A DNA stretch of 64,000 bases from Loktanella sp. M215 (GTDB taxonomy: Bacteria; Pseudomonadota; Alphaproteobacteria; Rhodobacterales; Rhodobacteraceae). Shown here piece by piece: positions 1-9,813 of this stretch (position 1 is its first letter; every line of letters starts with the position of its first letter). The stretch covers positions 2,324,001 through 2,388,000 of the forward strand of contig NZ_WMEA01000001.1 of NCBI RefSeq assembly GCF_021735925.1, given 5' to 3'. Position numbers and translations under genes: made by a program. The notes beneath the pieces were generated by a model. The model worked only from the letters and a program-made list of their open reading frames with translations, searched no databases and had not been told where the DNA came from.

Positions 1-1551
1 ACCGGGCAACCCGGCACGCAGGCGCCGCCGGGCAGCGAGTCCATCGGCATCACCCTGTCCAGCGTCACCATCGAAAATGCATCACCGGCGCTGGCGACGG
101 CCAACGAGGCGTTCCGGACGCGATTGACTCAGGGCCGCGTGCCGGTGTCGGAGCTCTTCGACGCGACCGCCGCGCTAGAAGAGGCCTATGCCAACGCAGG
201 CTTCGTGCTGACGCGCGTGGTGTTGCCGCAGCAGTCGTTGCGCGACGGCGGTGTGCTGCGTGTCACGGTCGTCAGCGGCTTTGTGGAAACGGTGGATACC
301 GCAGCGGTGCCCGCGCCGGTGCGTCAGCGCCTCGATTCACTGACCGTGCCGCTGCTGGACCGGACGGGCATCACCCTGCGCGAGCTGGAACGCCAGTTGC
401 TGCTGGCCGGCGACGCGTCTGGCGTTGCGCTGAACACGGCGCTGGCCGCGGGCACACGGCCCGGCGGCACCGTGCTGGCGCTGGACGCCGCCTTCCGGCG
501 GGTGACGGGCTTCATCGGGGCCGATAACTTTGCGTCCTCCGATCTGGGCCGCCCGGTGATCAATGCGGGGGTCGAGGTGAACTCGGCGCTCAGTCTCGGT
601 GAAACGCTCTATGGCCGCCTGTCGGCTGCGCCAGAGGGCGTTCTGTCCGGGGAACCGCGCTACCGCGTGCTGGCGCTTGGGGCGCTGGTGCCGGTCGGCG
701 CGTCGGGTCTGACCCTGAACGCCGAGGTGACCAGCAGCCGCACCCACCCGGAGTCGAATGTGGCGCCGACACGGTCGGCCTTTGACCGGCAGTCCCTGCG
801 CCTGATCTATCCGGTCATCCGGTCGCGCGAGTTGAACCTGTCGACGCAGATCGGCATCGACCACCAGACCGACAGTCAGGACCTGCTGGTGCCCGGCGGC
901 GCCGCGGCGATCTACGAGGATGAGATCACCGTCCTGCGCGCGGGGCTCAGCGGCAGCAAACAGACCGGCGAAGGCCAACTGCTCGAAGGCGGCATCACCC
1001 TGTCGCGCGGGCTGGACATCTTTGGCGCGCGCCGTGCCGGGGCCGTGCCGCTGTCGCGGCAAGGGGCGGCCCCGGAGTTCACCAAGCTGAACCTGTCCGC
1101 CCGTTATCAGCGTGCTGTGGGCGAAACCCTGACGTTTTCGCTGTCGGGCCGGGCGCAAAGCGCATTCGGCGACGCGGTGGTGACAGCAGAACAGTTCGGG
1201 ATCGTCGGTGCAGGCGATCTGTCGAGCTTCGACTCCGGCGGCCTGCGCGGCGATTCGGGTTACGTCTTGAGGACCGAGGTCGCGCGCCCCATTAATACGA
1301 CGCTGCTTGGCCGCAGTTCGGTCTTTTCACCCTATGTGTTCGCGGGCTTCGGTGCGGTCAGTCTGGCCCGGCCGACGGCACTGGAGCAGGACCGGGTGAC
1401 CGCGAACGCCTATGGCCTGGGGTTCGATGTGCTGCTGCAAGGCGAGACGCCCTTCCGGGCCGACACCATCCGTGTCGAATTTGGCAAAGGAAATCGTGAC
1501 GATGGCAAAGATGACACACGCTTCAGCATCTCGGGCAACTTCCGGTTCTGA
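1..1551 (+). CDS. TpsB-type outer-membrane transporter (ShlB/FhaC/HecB family), 5' end outside window
   Basis: The frame is open from base 1, so the N-terminus and signal peptide lie upstream of the window. The first ~100 visible residues look like a ShlB-type POTRA domain (pattern YANAGFVLTRVVLPQQ, then a short strand-rich repeat). The rest, to the C-terminal aromatic residue (ISGNFRF), is an alternating hydrophobic/polar beta-barrel as in FhaC/ShlB. Family role: it translocates a partner TpsA exoprotein across the outer membrane after Sec export. The next gene encodes such a partner and its start lies inside this gene (about 50 bp overlap), which supports a two-partner secretion operon. The call rests on motif recognition and context. 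Confidence 0.85.
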   Translation, partial: TGQPGTQAPPGSESIGITLSSVTIENASPALATANEAFRTRLTQGRVPVSELFDATAALEEAYANAGFVLTRVVLPQQSLRDGGVLRVTVVSGFVETVDTAAVPAPVRQRLDSLTVPLLDRTGITLRELERQLLLAGDASGVALNTALAAGTRPGGTVLALDAAFRRVTGFIGADNFASSDLGRPVINAGVEVNSALSLGETLYGRLSAAPEGVLSGEPRYRVLALGALVPVGASGLTLNAEVTSSRTHPESNVAPTRSAFDRQSLRLIYPVIRSRELNLSTQIGIDHQTDSQDLLVPGGAAAIYEDEITVLRAGLSGSKQTGEGQLLEGGITLSRGLDIFGARRAGAVPLSRQGAAPEFTKLNLSARYQRAVGETLTFSLSGRAQSAFGDAVVTAEQFGIVGAGDLSSFDSGGLRGDSGYVLRTEVARPINTTLLGRSSVFSPYVFAGFGAVSLARPTALEQDRVTANAYGLGFDVLLQGETPFRADTIRVEFGKGNRDDGKDDTRFSISGNFRF

Positions 1552-4500
1552 CCTGCGGCTGCCGGTGTCGCGGCTGCTGGCCGCACTCCTGTGCTGCACG
1601 TCTCCGATGGCGCTGTGTGCGCAGGATCTGCCGACGGGCGGTCATGTCGCCGTGGGCAACGTGCAGATCGCGCGGCCGGGCGGCGGTGCGATGGTGGTCA
1701 CCCAAGGGTCCGACACCGCCGTCGTGAACTGGAACAGCTTCGATGTGGGGAACGGCGCGTCGGTGCGGTTCGACCAGCCGTCGGCCAGTTCTGCGATCCT
1801 GAACCGCGTCACGGGCAACACCGGAACCGAGATCTACGGCAGCCTCACCGCGAACGGTCAGGTGCATATCGTCAACCCCAACGGCATCTTCATCGGACCA
1901 AATGGCATGGTGCAGGCGGGCGGCGGCTTTGTCGCCTCGACCCTCGATATCACGGATCAGGATTTCACGTCGGGCACTTACCGTTATCGCGGCACCGGGG
2001 CATCGGGGACGGTGACGAACGCGGGCACGATCACCATCGGGCGCGGCGGTTACGCGGCCCTGTTGGGCGGCCATGTAGACAATGCGGGCACCGTCAGCGT
2101 GCCGCTGGGCCGCGTCGGCTTTGCCTCCGGCGAGCGTGTGACGCTGGATCTGTCCGGCGATGGCTTCATGCAGGTCGCGGTGCCGACCGGGGCCAAGGGC
2201 AAGACCGGCAAGGCGCTGATCGAAAATTCTGGCACCGTCACCGCTGCCGGTGGCCGGATCGAGATGCAGGCCGCCACCGCGCGCAACGCCGTGCGTCAGG
2301 CGATCAACCTGACCGGCGTGGCCGAGGCGTCCTCGGTCAGCCAGCGGGGCGGCATGATCACATTGGGCGGCGGTGCAGGTGGCACGGTCAGCGTCAGTGG
2401 CAAGGTGCGCGCCGCGGCGGCCCCGCGTCCGCGCAGGTCCTATGCGGTAGCCTCCACCCTGCGCCCGCAACCGCGCCCGGCGCTGGGCGGCGACATCACG
2501 ATGACCGGTGCCGCAATCGTGCTGGACGGTGCGACCCTGAACGCGAACGGCGTCGGCGGTGGTGGGACGATCCGTGTCGGCGGCGATTTCGGCGGGGCAG
2601 GGCCCTTGCGCCATGCACAGACCCTGACGGCAGATGCGGCGACTGCGCTCTCTGCCGATGCAACTGTGCAGGGCGATGGCGGCCGTATCGTGCTGTGGTC
2701 CGATGTGCTTACCGAATCGGGCGCCGCAATATCCGCACGCGGCGGGGCCAACGGCGGCGATGGGGGCTTTATCGAGGTGTCGAGCAAACAGACGCTGAAC
2801 TACAGCGGCAGCGCCGACACCCGAGCGCCGCAGGGCGACTGGGGCATGTTGCTGCTGGACCCAACCAACATCACGGTCGATGCCGACAGCCCACTTGAAG
2901 CCTCAATCGAAAGCGATCTGCTGACAACCGATGTGGAGCTAAACACCAATGGGGAGGGCTCTGACCTCGGCGACATCACAATCAACGCTGACATCGACTG
3001 GACCACCGGCACAACGCTTTCTCTATACGCTAACAATAGCATCGTGCTGAACGGCGCGATCAACGGCGCAAATGGCGGGCTGTTCCTTTCGGCAATGACC
3101 GTCCTCTCGACTGGCGGCAATGACATCACGATCAATTCCGGTGTTGATTGGCCGACTGGAACAATCCTGAATTTGTCATCCGACAATGACATCGCGCTGA
3201 ACGGCGCGATCAATGACATCAATGCCGGGCTTAATTTGTCTGCATCGAACAACATTACGATAAACGTCGATATCAACTGGACCGACACAGCGATGCAGGA
3301 ATTTGACGCCGGCAACGACATTGCATTGAACGGCGCAATTAATGGCGCGAACGGCGGCCTCCGGTTGTCAGCCGGAAGCAACATCACAACTGGCGAGAAC
3401 GGGAACATCAATGTGGCCAGTTTCCGGCTAGATAGGGGCGACTGGCGCCAGGTCGGCATACTGCCTGCATTCTCTGCCGGCAGCTTTAACGTTGCTTTGG
3501 GCAGTTTTCTGCGGGCCCGCAGCGGCGACGGTGGGGCGACCCCTTATCAGATCGTCGATGTCTATGGCCTACAGGGGATCGGCACCTCCAGTGAATTACT
3601 GGCGTCAAACTACAGCCTGGGCAACGACATCGACGCTAGCAGCACCGCGAACTGGCGGGGGTCTTCGGCGGGTATCGTAGGGTTCACCCCGATTGGCGAT
3701 GACCTCGTTAGCGATCCAAATTTCGGTTCCGATTTGTCGTTTCAGGGAAGTCTTGACGGCGGCCACCACATGATCACAGGGCTGGTAGTCGATCAGGTCG
3801 ATAATCAGGGTATTGGCGGTAATGCGGGACTATTTGGGGATATCGGGTCCGATGGCAGAGTTCACAACCTGACGCTGACTGGCGTCAATGTTTCGGGCAA
3901 TGTGGCCGGAGGCCTCGCGGCCGTCAACAATGGCACCGTCAGCGCGGTCAGCGTCACAGGCGCTGTCAGGACCGAGGGATTTTCCGGCGGTGGTCTGATC
4001 GGCACGAACTTCGGTATCGTCACGGACAGCCGCGCAAACGTGACCGTCACCGGCGGGCCGTCGGCCTTCTCCGACTGCTGCTTTAACACAAGGGTCGCGG
4101 TCGGCGGTGCGATCGGCGAGAATTACGGCAATGTAGCGCGCAGCCATGCCAATGGCGACGTCAGCGTGACCGACGCGGGCCAGTCGGGGATTGATGGCGC
4201 GGCCGGCGGTTTTGTCGGCTATAACAGCGGCATCATTGAAGACGCCTATGCGACAGGGAACGTCACGGCCACGACGGAGTATGATGGCTCCTTCAACGAT
4301 TCGATCAACAACGCGGCTGACGCCGGCGGTTTTGTCGGCGTGATGGAAGAAGGCAGCGAGATCGTTCATGGCTACGCTGCGGGCGCGGTCACTGCGACCG
4401 CGACCGGAACCGAACTGGCGACTGCGGGCGGCTTTGCCGCACAGAACGTTGGCGGCGGGATCACTGGCGCCTTTTGGGACACGGATAGGTCCGGTCAGTC

Positions 4501-6667
4501 CAACAGTGCTGGTGCCACCGGTCTGACGACAGCGCAACTGCGCGACACGTCTTGGTTCCTCGTACAAGCGGGGGCGGACGGCTGGGTCTTTACCGGTACG
4601 GGCGCGGTCTGGTCTCCCGGCGAGGCGGGATTCGATCCCGCCCTCTATACGACATCGGCAGTGGTCTTTGCGCAGCCCAATCCGGTCACTGTGATCTACG
4701 GTGAAACCGGGACCACGACCGCGACCGGCACGATTACCGGTGGGCCAAGGCTTTACGTGTTCGACGATGCCACATCTGCGGACCTGAACCCGCAGGATAT
4801 TCTGGGCAATCTCATCTTCGGCAACAGAAATGTCGGCACGACCACCGTGCAGACCGGTGTGCAGTTCGTCAGCGTCCCCGGTGGTCCGGCATTTCGTGTC
4901 GTCGATTTGCCAACCACCGCAACCATCACGCCGCGCGCGATGACCATCACCGCGAACGACCAGACCAAGACCTACGGCGAGACACTTTCGCTGGGTTTCG
5001 GCGATGTCATCGTTCAGCGCGACACTGGCACGGCCCCGACGGGCCTTGTGGCCGGCGACAGCGTGACGGGTGTCACCATCGGCAGCGCCGGTGCCGCAGT
5101 CAGAGCAGGCGTGACGACGGATCTGCCCTACGCCATCGTCGCGCAGGACGCGACGGGGACCGGTCTGGGCAACTACGACATCACCTACGTGAATGGCGGC
5201 CTGTCCGTCACGCCGCGCGCGATGACCATCACCGCGAACGACCAGACCAAGACCTACGGCGAGACACTTTCGCTGGGTTTCGGCGATGTCATCGTTCAGC
5301 GCGACACTGGCACGGCCCCGACGGGCCTTGTGGCCGGCGACAGCGTGACGGGTGTCACCATCGGCAGCGCCGGTGCCGCAGTCAGAGCAGGCGTGACGAC
5401 GGATCTGCCCTACGCCATCGTCGCGCAGGACGCGACGGGGACCGGTCTGGGCAACTACGATATCACCTACGTGAATGGCGGCCTGTCCGTCACGCCGCGC
5501 GCGATGACCATCACCGCGAACGACCAGACCAAGACCTACGGCGAGACACTGTCGCTGGGTTTCGGCGATGTCATCGTTCAGCGCGACACTGGCACGGCCC
5601 CGACGGGCCTTGTGGCCGGCGACAGCGTGACCGGGGTGACCGTCAGCAGCGCAGGTGCAGGCCGCAGCGCCAACGCGACGACGGAGCTGCCCTACGTCAT
5701 CGTGGCGCAGAACGCGACGGGGACCGGTCTGGGCAATTACGATATCACTTATGTGGACGGCGGGCTGACCGTCGACCGCGCCACGCTGACCGTGACCGCA
5801 AACGATCAGGGCAAGGTCGAAGGCCAGACCTTTATCTTCAACGGGACCGAATTCACCGTGACGGGGCTGGCGGTGCCGGGCGACAGTGTGAATGGCGTCA
5901 CCTTGGCAAGTGCGGGTGCCCCGGCGTCGGCGCCTGCGGCAGGCAGCCCCTTCGTCATTACAGCTACGGATGCGACTGGTAACCGGCTGGATAACTACGA
6001 CATTACCTATATCGGCGGCACCTTGACGGTCGACGCTACCCCGAAACAACCCGTCGTGACGCCGCCGTTAGTCCCGCTGCCGGGCTCTGGCCTGCCAAAT
6101 CCGCAGGACCGCGTGTCGACCGACCTTGGCCTTGGCCCTGTCACCGGATCCGCAGGCGTAGCGGCGGCCAGCGGCAGTGGCACGGCCGGCGCCGTGGCGG
6201 AAGAAACCCTCGGAAAGGCGCGGGGCATCGCCGACAGCCTGACCGCCAAGGCGCAAAGCTGCAGCGGTAGCGATCAGGACGTCTCGCGCTACCTCGCCTG
6301 CCTGTCCGACGCCCTGAACGACTTCGCGGGCGAACTCGACTCCATCGTGGCTGATCTGCCGCCCGGCCTCGCCAATGTGGCGCAGATCGTGCAGGACGCG
6401 CGCAGTGGCGTCGATGCGGCCCGACGTCGGGCCGAGACCCGTCTGGCGGGCGCCACGACAGATGCCGAACGTCAGGCGATCCGCAGCGACGCCATTCAGG
6501 AGGCCCGCGCAGCCATCGACATCGCGTCGACGGAAATCCGCAAAGCGATTTCTCTCGTCCGGGCAGAAGACCCGGAACTGGCCGCGATCCAGCGCGAGAC
6601 GATCACGACCGTCGCCGCTGCCGTCGACAGCGTCAGCATCGAATTGTCGCGCGCCGTCGGCCTGTGA
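1502..6667 (+). CDS. TpsA exoprotein: filamentous haemagglutinin N-terminal domain, GLUG and MBG repeats
   Basis: About 1,721 residues. I chose the ATG at 1502 because AAAGGAAA lies about 9 bases upstream and a signal peptide follows (basic start, hydrophobic run, ALCAQ cleavage region near residue 40). After it comes a TPS/haemagglutination-activity domain with the hallmark HIVNPNGIFIG motif near residue 120, recognised by TpsB transporters. The middle contains beta-helical repeats (INGANGGL units) and GLUG-like repeats (GGFVG, GGLIG). From about residue 1147 there are three near-identical 94-residue MBG-type repeats and a diverged fourth. The C-terminus is alanine-rich and probably helical. 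Likely a large secreted surface adhesin; its ligand cannot be inferred. Confidence 0.9.
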   Translation: MAKMTHASASRATSGSDLRLPVSRLLAALLCCTSPMALCAQDLPTGGHVAVGNVQIARPGGGAMVVTQGSDTAVVNWNSFDVGNGASVRFDQPSASSAILNRVTGNTGTEIYGSLTANGQVHIVNPNGIFIGPNGMVQAGGGFVASTLDITDQDFTSGTYRYRGTGASGTVTNAGTITIGRGGYAALLGGHVDNAGTVSVPLGRVGFASGERVTLDLSGDGFMQVAVPTGAKGKTGKALIENSGTVTAAGGRIEMQAATARNAVRQAINLTGVAEASSVSQRGGMITLGGGAGGTVSVSGKVRAAAAPRPRRSYAVASTLRPQPRPALGGDITMTGAAIVLDGATLNANGVGGGGTIRVGGDFGGAGPLRHAQTLTADAATALSADATVQGDGGRIVLWSDVLTESGAAISARGGANGGDGGFIEVSSKQTLNYSGSADTRAPQGDWGMLLLDPTNITVDADSPLEASIESDLLTTDVELNTNGEGSDLGDITINADIDWTTGTTLSLYANNSIVLNGAINGANGGLFLSAMTVLSTGGNDITINSGVDWPTGTILNLSSDNDIALNGAINDINAGLNLSASNNITINVDINWTDTAMQEFDAGNDIALNGAINGANGGLRLSAGSNITTGENGNINVASFRLDRGDWRQVGILPAFSAGSFNVALGSFLRARSGDGGATPYQIVDVYGLQGIGTSSELLASNYSLGNDIDASSTANWRGSSAGIVGFTPIGDDLVSDPNFGSDLSFQGSLDGGHHMITGLVVDQVDNQGIGGNAGLFGDIGSDGRVHNLTLTGVNVSGNVAGGLAAVNNGTVSAVSVTGAVRTEGFSGGGLIGTNFGIVTDSRANVTVTGGPSAFSDCCFNTRVAVGGAIGENYGNVARSHANGDVSVTDAGQSGIDGAAGGFVGYNSGIIEDAYATGNVTATTEYDGSFNDSINNAADAGGFVGVMEEGSEIVHGYAAGAVTATATGTELATAGGFAAQNVGGGITGAFWDTDRSGQSNSAGATGLTTAQLRDTSWFLVQAGADGWVFTGTGAVWSPGEAGFDPALYTTSAVVFAQPNPVTVIYGETGTTTATGTITGGPRLYVFDDATSADLNPQDILGNLIFGNRNVGTTTVQTGVQFVSVPGGPAFRVVDLPTTATITPRAMTITANDQTKTYGETLSLGFGDVIVQRDTGTAPTGLVAGDSVTGVTIGSAGAAVRAGVTTDLPYAIVAQDATGTGLGNYDITYVNGGLSVTPRAMTITANDQTKTYGETLSLGFGDVIVQRDTGTAPTGLVAGDSVTGVTIGSAGAAVRAGVTTDLPYAIVAQDATGTGLGNYDITYVNGGLSVTPRAMTITANDQTKTYGETLSLGFGDVIVQRDTGTAPTGLVAGDSVTGVTVSSAGAGRSANATTELPYVIVAQNATGTGLGNYDITYVDGGLTVDRATLTVTANDQGKVEGQTFIFNGTEFTVTGLAVPGDSVNGVTLASAGAPASAPAAGSPFVITATDATGNRLDNYDITYIGGTLTVDATPKQPVVTPPLVPLPGSGLPNPQDRVSTDLGLGPVTGSAGVAAASGSGTAGAVAEETLGKARGIADSLTAKAQSCSGSDQDVSRYLACLSDALNDFAGELDSIVADLPPGLANVAQIVQDARSGVDAARRRAETRLAGATTDAERQAIRSDAIQEARAAIDIASTEIRKAISLVRAEDPELAAIQRETITTVAAAVDSVSIELSRAVGL
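4940..6030 (+). repeat. Tandem MBG-type repeats inside tpsA (3 x 282 bp plus one diverged copy)
   Basis: Units start at the ATG codons at 4940, 5222 and 5504, each 282 bp (94 residues, beginning MTITANDQTKTYGE). Copies 1 and 2 look almost identical by eye (one clear C/T difference near the end). Copy 3 matches for roughly the first half and then diverges. A fourth, diverged copy (LTVTANDQGKVEGQ) runs from about 5786. Near-identity at DNA level indicates recent duplication or gene conversion and potential copy-number variation. Confidence 0.9.
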
Positions 6668-8598
6668 TGCTGCGTCTGCTGGCTGGTCTGACCCTGTGCC
6701 TGACGTGGCTGACCGCCGCGCAGGCCGAGGAGCGTGTCGCCTTCATCGTCGGCAACTCTGCGTATCAGACCGTCGGAGAGCTGGAGAATCCGGTCAACGA
6801 TGCCTCTGACATCGCCATCGCGCTGGAAGGTCTGGGGTTTAAGGTGCTGCTGGGCCGAAACCTGACCCATGACCAGATGGTCGCGATGGCGGGGCAGTTC
6901 GGCGATCTGGCCGCAATGTCGGACGTGGCCCTGTTCTACTATGCCGGGCACGGTTTTCAGGTGGATGCGACGAACTACCTGATCCCCATCGATGCGGCCA
7001 TCGCGACCCCCGCCGACGTGGCGGGCGAGACCATCGCACTTCAGGCCATCCTGAATGCGATGGACCGCGCGCCCGGGCTGAAACTGGTGATGCTGGATGC
7101 CTGCCGCGATAATCCCTTCGGGGCGGCGATGGCGTCGGATCCGCGGCTGGGCAACGGTCTTGCCCGCGTGGGCACAGAAGCGAACTTCATGTTCGTCTAT
7201 GCGACCCAGCCCGACAACGTGGCCTACGACGGCACCGGGCGGAACAGCTTCTTCACCGAGGCGATGCTGAGCCACATCTACACCCCCGGTCAGGACATCT
7301 CGGACCTGCTGATCAACGTGCGGCGCGACGTGCTGGCGGCGACCGGTGGCAAGCAGATCCCGTGGGACAACTCCTCCCTGACCCGCCAATTCCGCTTTGA
7401 CACCGCCCCGCCGACTGCGTCAGAGGAGACGCTGCTGTGGCAGGTCGCCGCGAGCGCCAAGGACCCGCAGCTGATGGACCTTTACGTCCAGCGGTATCCC
7501 GAAGGCACCCATACGGGCGATGTCATGGCGTTTCTGGACCAGCAAAAGACATCTGCCACCCGCACGCTGGGGACCGCCGGCGTCGATACGGCAGCCCAGG
7601 CCGACCGGCTTTGGGCACTGGCCCGGCGGACGCGGATGCGGCCCCTGCTGGAATTCTACCTGCAGAAGTATCCCGACGGCGCTGACGCAGGCGCGGCGCA
7701 GGAACTGCTGGCGACCCTTCCCAGCCCGAACGATGCGTCACCCGGATCGGTCTGCGAACGGCTGGCCACCCATCCGCGCGATGCCACTGCAACCAACGCG
7801 GGCACCCCGTTCGAGACGTTGCAGCGCAACGCCTTGACCGCCATTCAGGCCTGCAGTGCCGCAGTCATACAGGCCCCGGACCTGCCGCACTACGTGGCCC
7901 TTCTGGCGCGGGCAACGGCCGCGGGGGGCGATCTGGGACGCGCGGTCGAACTCTATCAACAGGCGTCGGATCAGGGCGACCTGCGCGCGATGGTCTCGCT
8001 GGCGCAGCTTTACGACAGCGGCAATGGCGTGCCGCAGGACCCGGCCATCGCGCTTGCGCTTTACGAACGTGCCGCGGCGGGCGGCAGCCCGGATGCGCTG
8101 ATCAACCTCGCGGTGTCATTGCTGCAGGGGCAGGGCGTGCCCAAGGATCCGGACCGCGCGATCGGACTGCTGCGCCGCGCCTCTGCGGAAGGCTCAGCCA
8201 AGGCGACCTTCAACCTTGGCGTTCTGGCGCAGGAGGGGCAAGTCGACACGCCCGCCGCAGCCCTCGCCTATTTCGAGCGGGCCGCCACGGGCGGCGAGGT
8301 CGGTGCCTACCGCGCCGCCGCGATCCTGCTGGACGAAGGGCGCGGCGTGATCAAGGATCCGGATGCCGCGGCGAACATGCTGCTGCGCGGGGCGGCCGAG
8401 GACAGCGGAGAGATCAATGCCATGCTGCAGGCCAGCGCCGGCGAATGGACGCCCGCGACACTGATGGCCATCCAGACGCGCCTGAAGGCCGCCGGATTCT
8501 ATACCAAGGCGATCGACGGCGTTCCCGGCCCCAGCCTGATGGCCGCCCTCGCCGACTGGCGCGGCGGCGGCTTCGACGCCAGCGTCCTTACGCCCTGA
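6667..8598 (+). CDS. Secreted caspase-like (C14) protein with Sel1 repeats
   Basis: About 643 residues. The ATG at 6667 overlaps the tpsA stop codon by one base, so translation is probably coupled; a GTG three bases earlier is an alternative. A signal peptide ends near AQA-EE (residue 20). The caspase-like domain (about 23-250) has the catalytic histidine in FYYAGHGFQ (His95) and cysteine in MLDACRDNPF (Cys146). Residues ~390-590 contain Sel1/TPR-like repeats (AxxLYxxGxGVPQDP), and the end resembles a peptidoglycan-binding fold (TRLKAAGFYTKAIDGVPG). Bacterial caspase homologues act as proteases or scaffolds. Its place behind tpsA suggests maturation or anchoring of the exoprotein, which is inference. 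Confidence 0.85.
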   Translation: MLRLLAGLTLCLTWLTAAQAEERVAFIVGNSAYQTVGELENPVNDASDIAIALEGLGFKVLLGRNLTHDQMVAMAGQFGDLAAMSDVALFYYAGHGFQVDATNYLIPIDAAIATPADVAGETIALQAILNAMDRAPGLKLVMLDACRDNPFGAAMASDPRLGNGLARVGTEANFMFVYATQPDNVAYDGTGRNSFFTEAMLSHIYTPGQDISDLLINVRRDVLAATGGKQIPWDNSSLTRQFRFDTAPPTASEETLLWQVAASAKDPQLMDLYVQRYPEGTHTGDVMAFLDQQKTSATRTLGTAGVDTAAQADRLWALARRTRMRPLLEFYLQKYPDGADAGAAQELLATLPSPNDASPGSVCERLATHPRDATATNAGTPFETLQRNALTAIQACSAAVIQAPDLPHYVALLARATAAGGDLGRAVELYQQASDQGDLRAMVSLAQLYDSGNGVPQDPAIALALYERAAAGGSPDALINLAVSLLQGQGVPKDPDRAIGLLRRASAEGSAKATFNLGVLAQEGQVDTPAAALAYFERAATGGEVGAYRAAAILLDEGRGVIKDPDAAANMLLRGAAEDSGEINAMLQASAGEWTPATLMAIQTRLKAAGFYTKAIDGVPGPSLMAALADWRGGGFDASVLTP

Positions 8599-8731
8599 TC
8601 TTGCCAGAGGGGCAGACCGCCACAGGCTGTTAACTCGGGTGATTTCACTGGCGACAGTCACCATCAGTGAGTGACCGATCGTCAGCATAGCGTCTTAAAT
8701 GCGACGACTTCGGATCGGTCTGTTTTAGATT

Positions 8732-9547
8732 GTTGCAGTCGATGTCAAAGGGCGGGTGACGGCCGGCACGGTGATGCATAGCAGCCACTTGCCGTTGCGA
8801 ACGTGGTTCCTTGCCGCGCACATCATTACCAGTCATTCCAACGGCATGTCAGCACTGCAACTTCAGGCCCAACTTGGCCTGGGCAGTTACAAGACAGCTT
8901 GGCACCTCTTACAAAAGCTGCGGCGGTCCATGGTCAATCCTGGACGCAATCCCCTGAAAGACCTCGTTGAAATTGATGAGACAGAGATGCCGTTCCGGTC
9001 CCGGCATGATCCACAGGATCGTCCAAAGGGCGGGCGCAGCCCCGTCGGAAAGATGTTTGTCGTCTGTGCCGTCGAGTTGTCAGATGACGGCCAGCCGCGC
9101 CGGATCAGGATGAAGCACATTCCCGACGGTGCGGCCAAGACGCTGCACGGGTTCATTGGTCAGGTCGTAGAACCCGGCGCACACATCATCACGGACGGCT
9201 GGCTCGGTTACGAAAATCCTCCTGCAAACACGCACTAAGCGAAGGTCGTCAGCGGCAAGAAGGCACACGAGATCCTCCACTGGGTCCACCGCGTGTTCTC
9301 CAACCTGAAAGCATGGGCAAAAGGTGTCTTTCACGGCCTCAGAAAACGTCATTTGCAGCGCTATCTGGACGAATTCGTGTTCCGCTGGAACCGACGGCGA
9401 CACATGCGCAGCGCATTCGACTCGCTGCTCGGGATCGGTGTTGGTCTCGGTCCCGCGACATATCGCGATTTCGTTGAGCTGCGGCCTGAAGGCCTTCGTT
9501 CCCCACAAAAGCCGCCACCCGTAAATCAGCGAAGCACTCAAAACTGA
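8732..9547 (+). pseudogene. IS1595-family transposase remnant
   Basis: The translation matches the IS1595 transposase core ([32 protein letters not shown], then the DDE-type segments VEIDETEM and [10 protein letters not shown]). The N-terminal zinc-ribbon part is absent. A TAA at 9236-9238 interrupts the frame, and the same frame then continues with HWVHRVFSNLKAWAKG and RWNRRRHMRSAFDSLL to 9547. It is a 5'-truncated copy with a nonsense codon and cannot make an intact transposase. I found no convincing terminal repeats. Confidence 0.85.
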
Positions 9548-9813
9548 TGCGGGCAACCTCTCAACCCAACGGCGCGAAGTTCTGCGCCGCGGCAACATGT
9601 AGGCCGACCGGATTGAAAAGAATAAGCCTTATCCCGAATAATAGGAACGGCGTTATTTACTGATAACGCACGCCCTTCCAGCAACCACTCTACACCCTCG
9701 CTCAGACTGCAGCACACCTAGAAATCTTTCTCGTCACGCACGCCTTCAATTTCGGCGTCGAGCAATACTTTTTCTGAATGAAACAGCGGTCATCGGAAAT
9801 AGCTCAGAAACGC
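9548..9813. other. Intergenic, no gene seen
   Basis: Lower-GC stretch between the IS1595 remnant and the leftward gene at 9814. No coding frame, RNA gene or clear repeat was recognised. Confidence 0.5.

Noticed and set aside
337..1158. 273-codon frame antisense to tpsB
   Set aside because: Shadow with Arg/Gln/His-rich composition and no start signal.
3830..6049. Very long open frame (739 codons) antisense to the exoprotein gene
   Set aside because: It mirrors the tandem repeats of tpsA and reflects high GC and codon bias; its composition (Arg/His-rich) is not protein-like, and tpsA is strongly supported.
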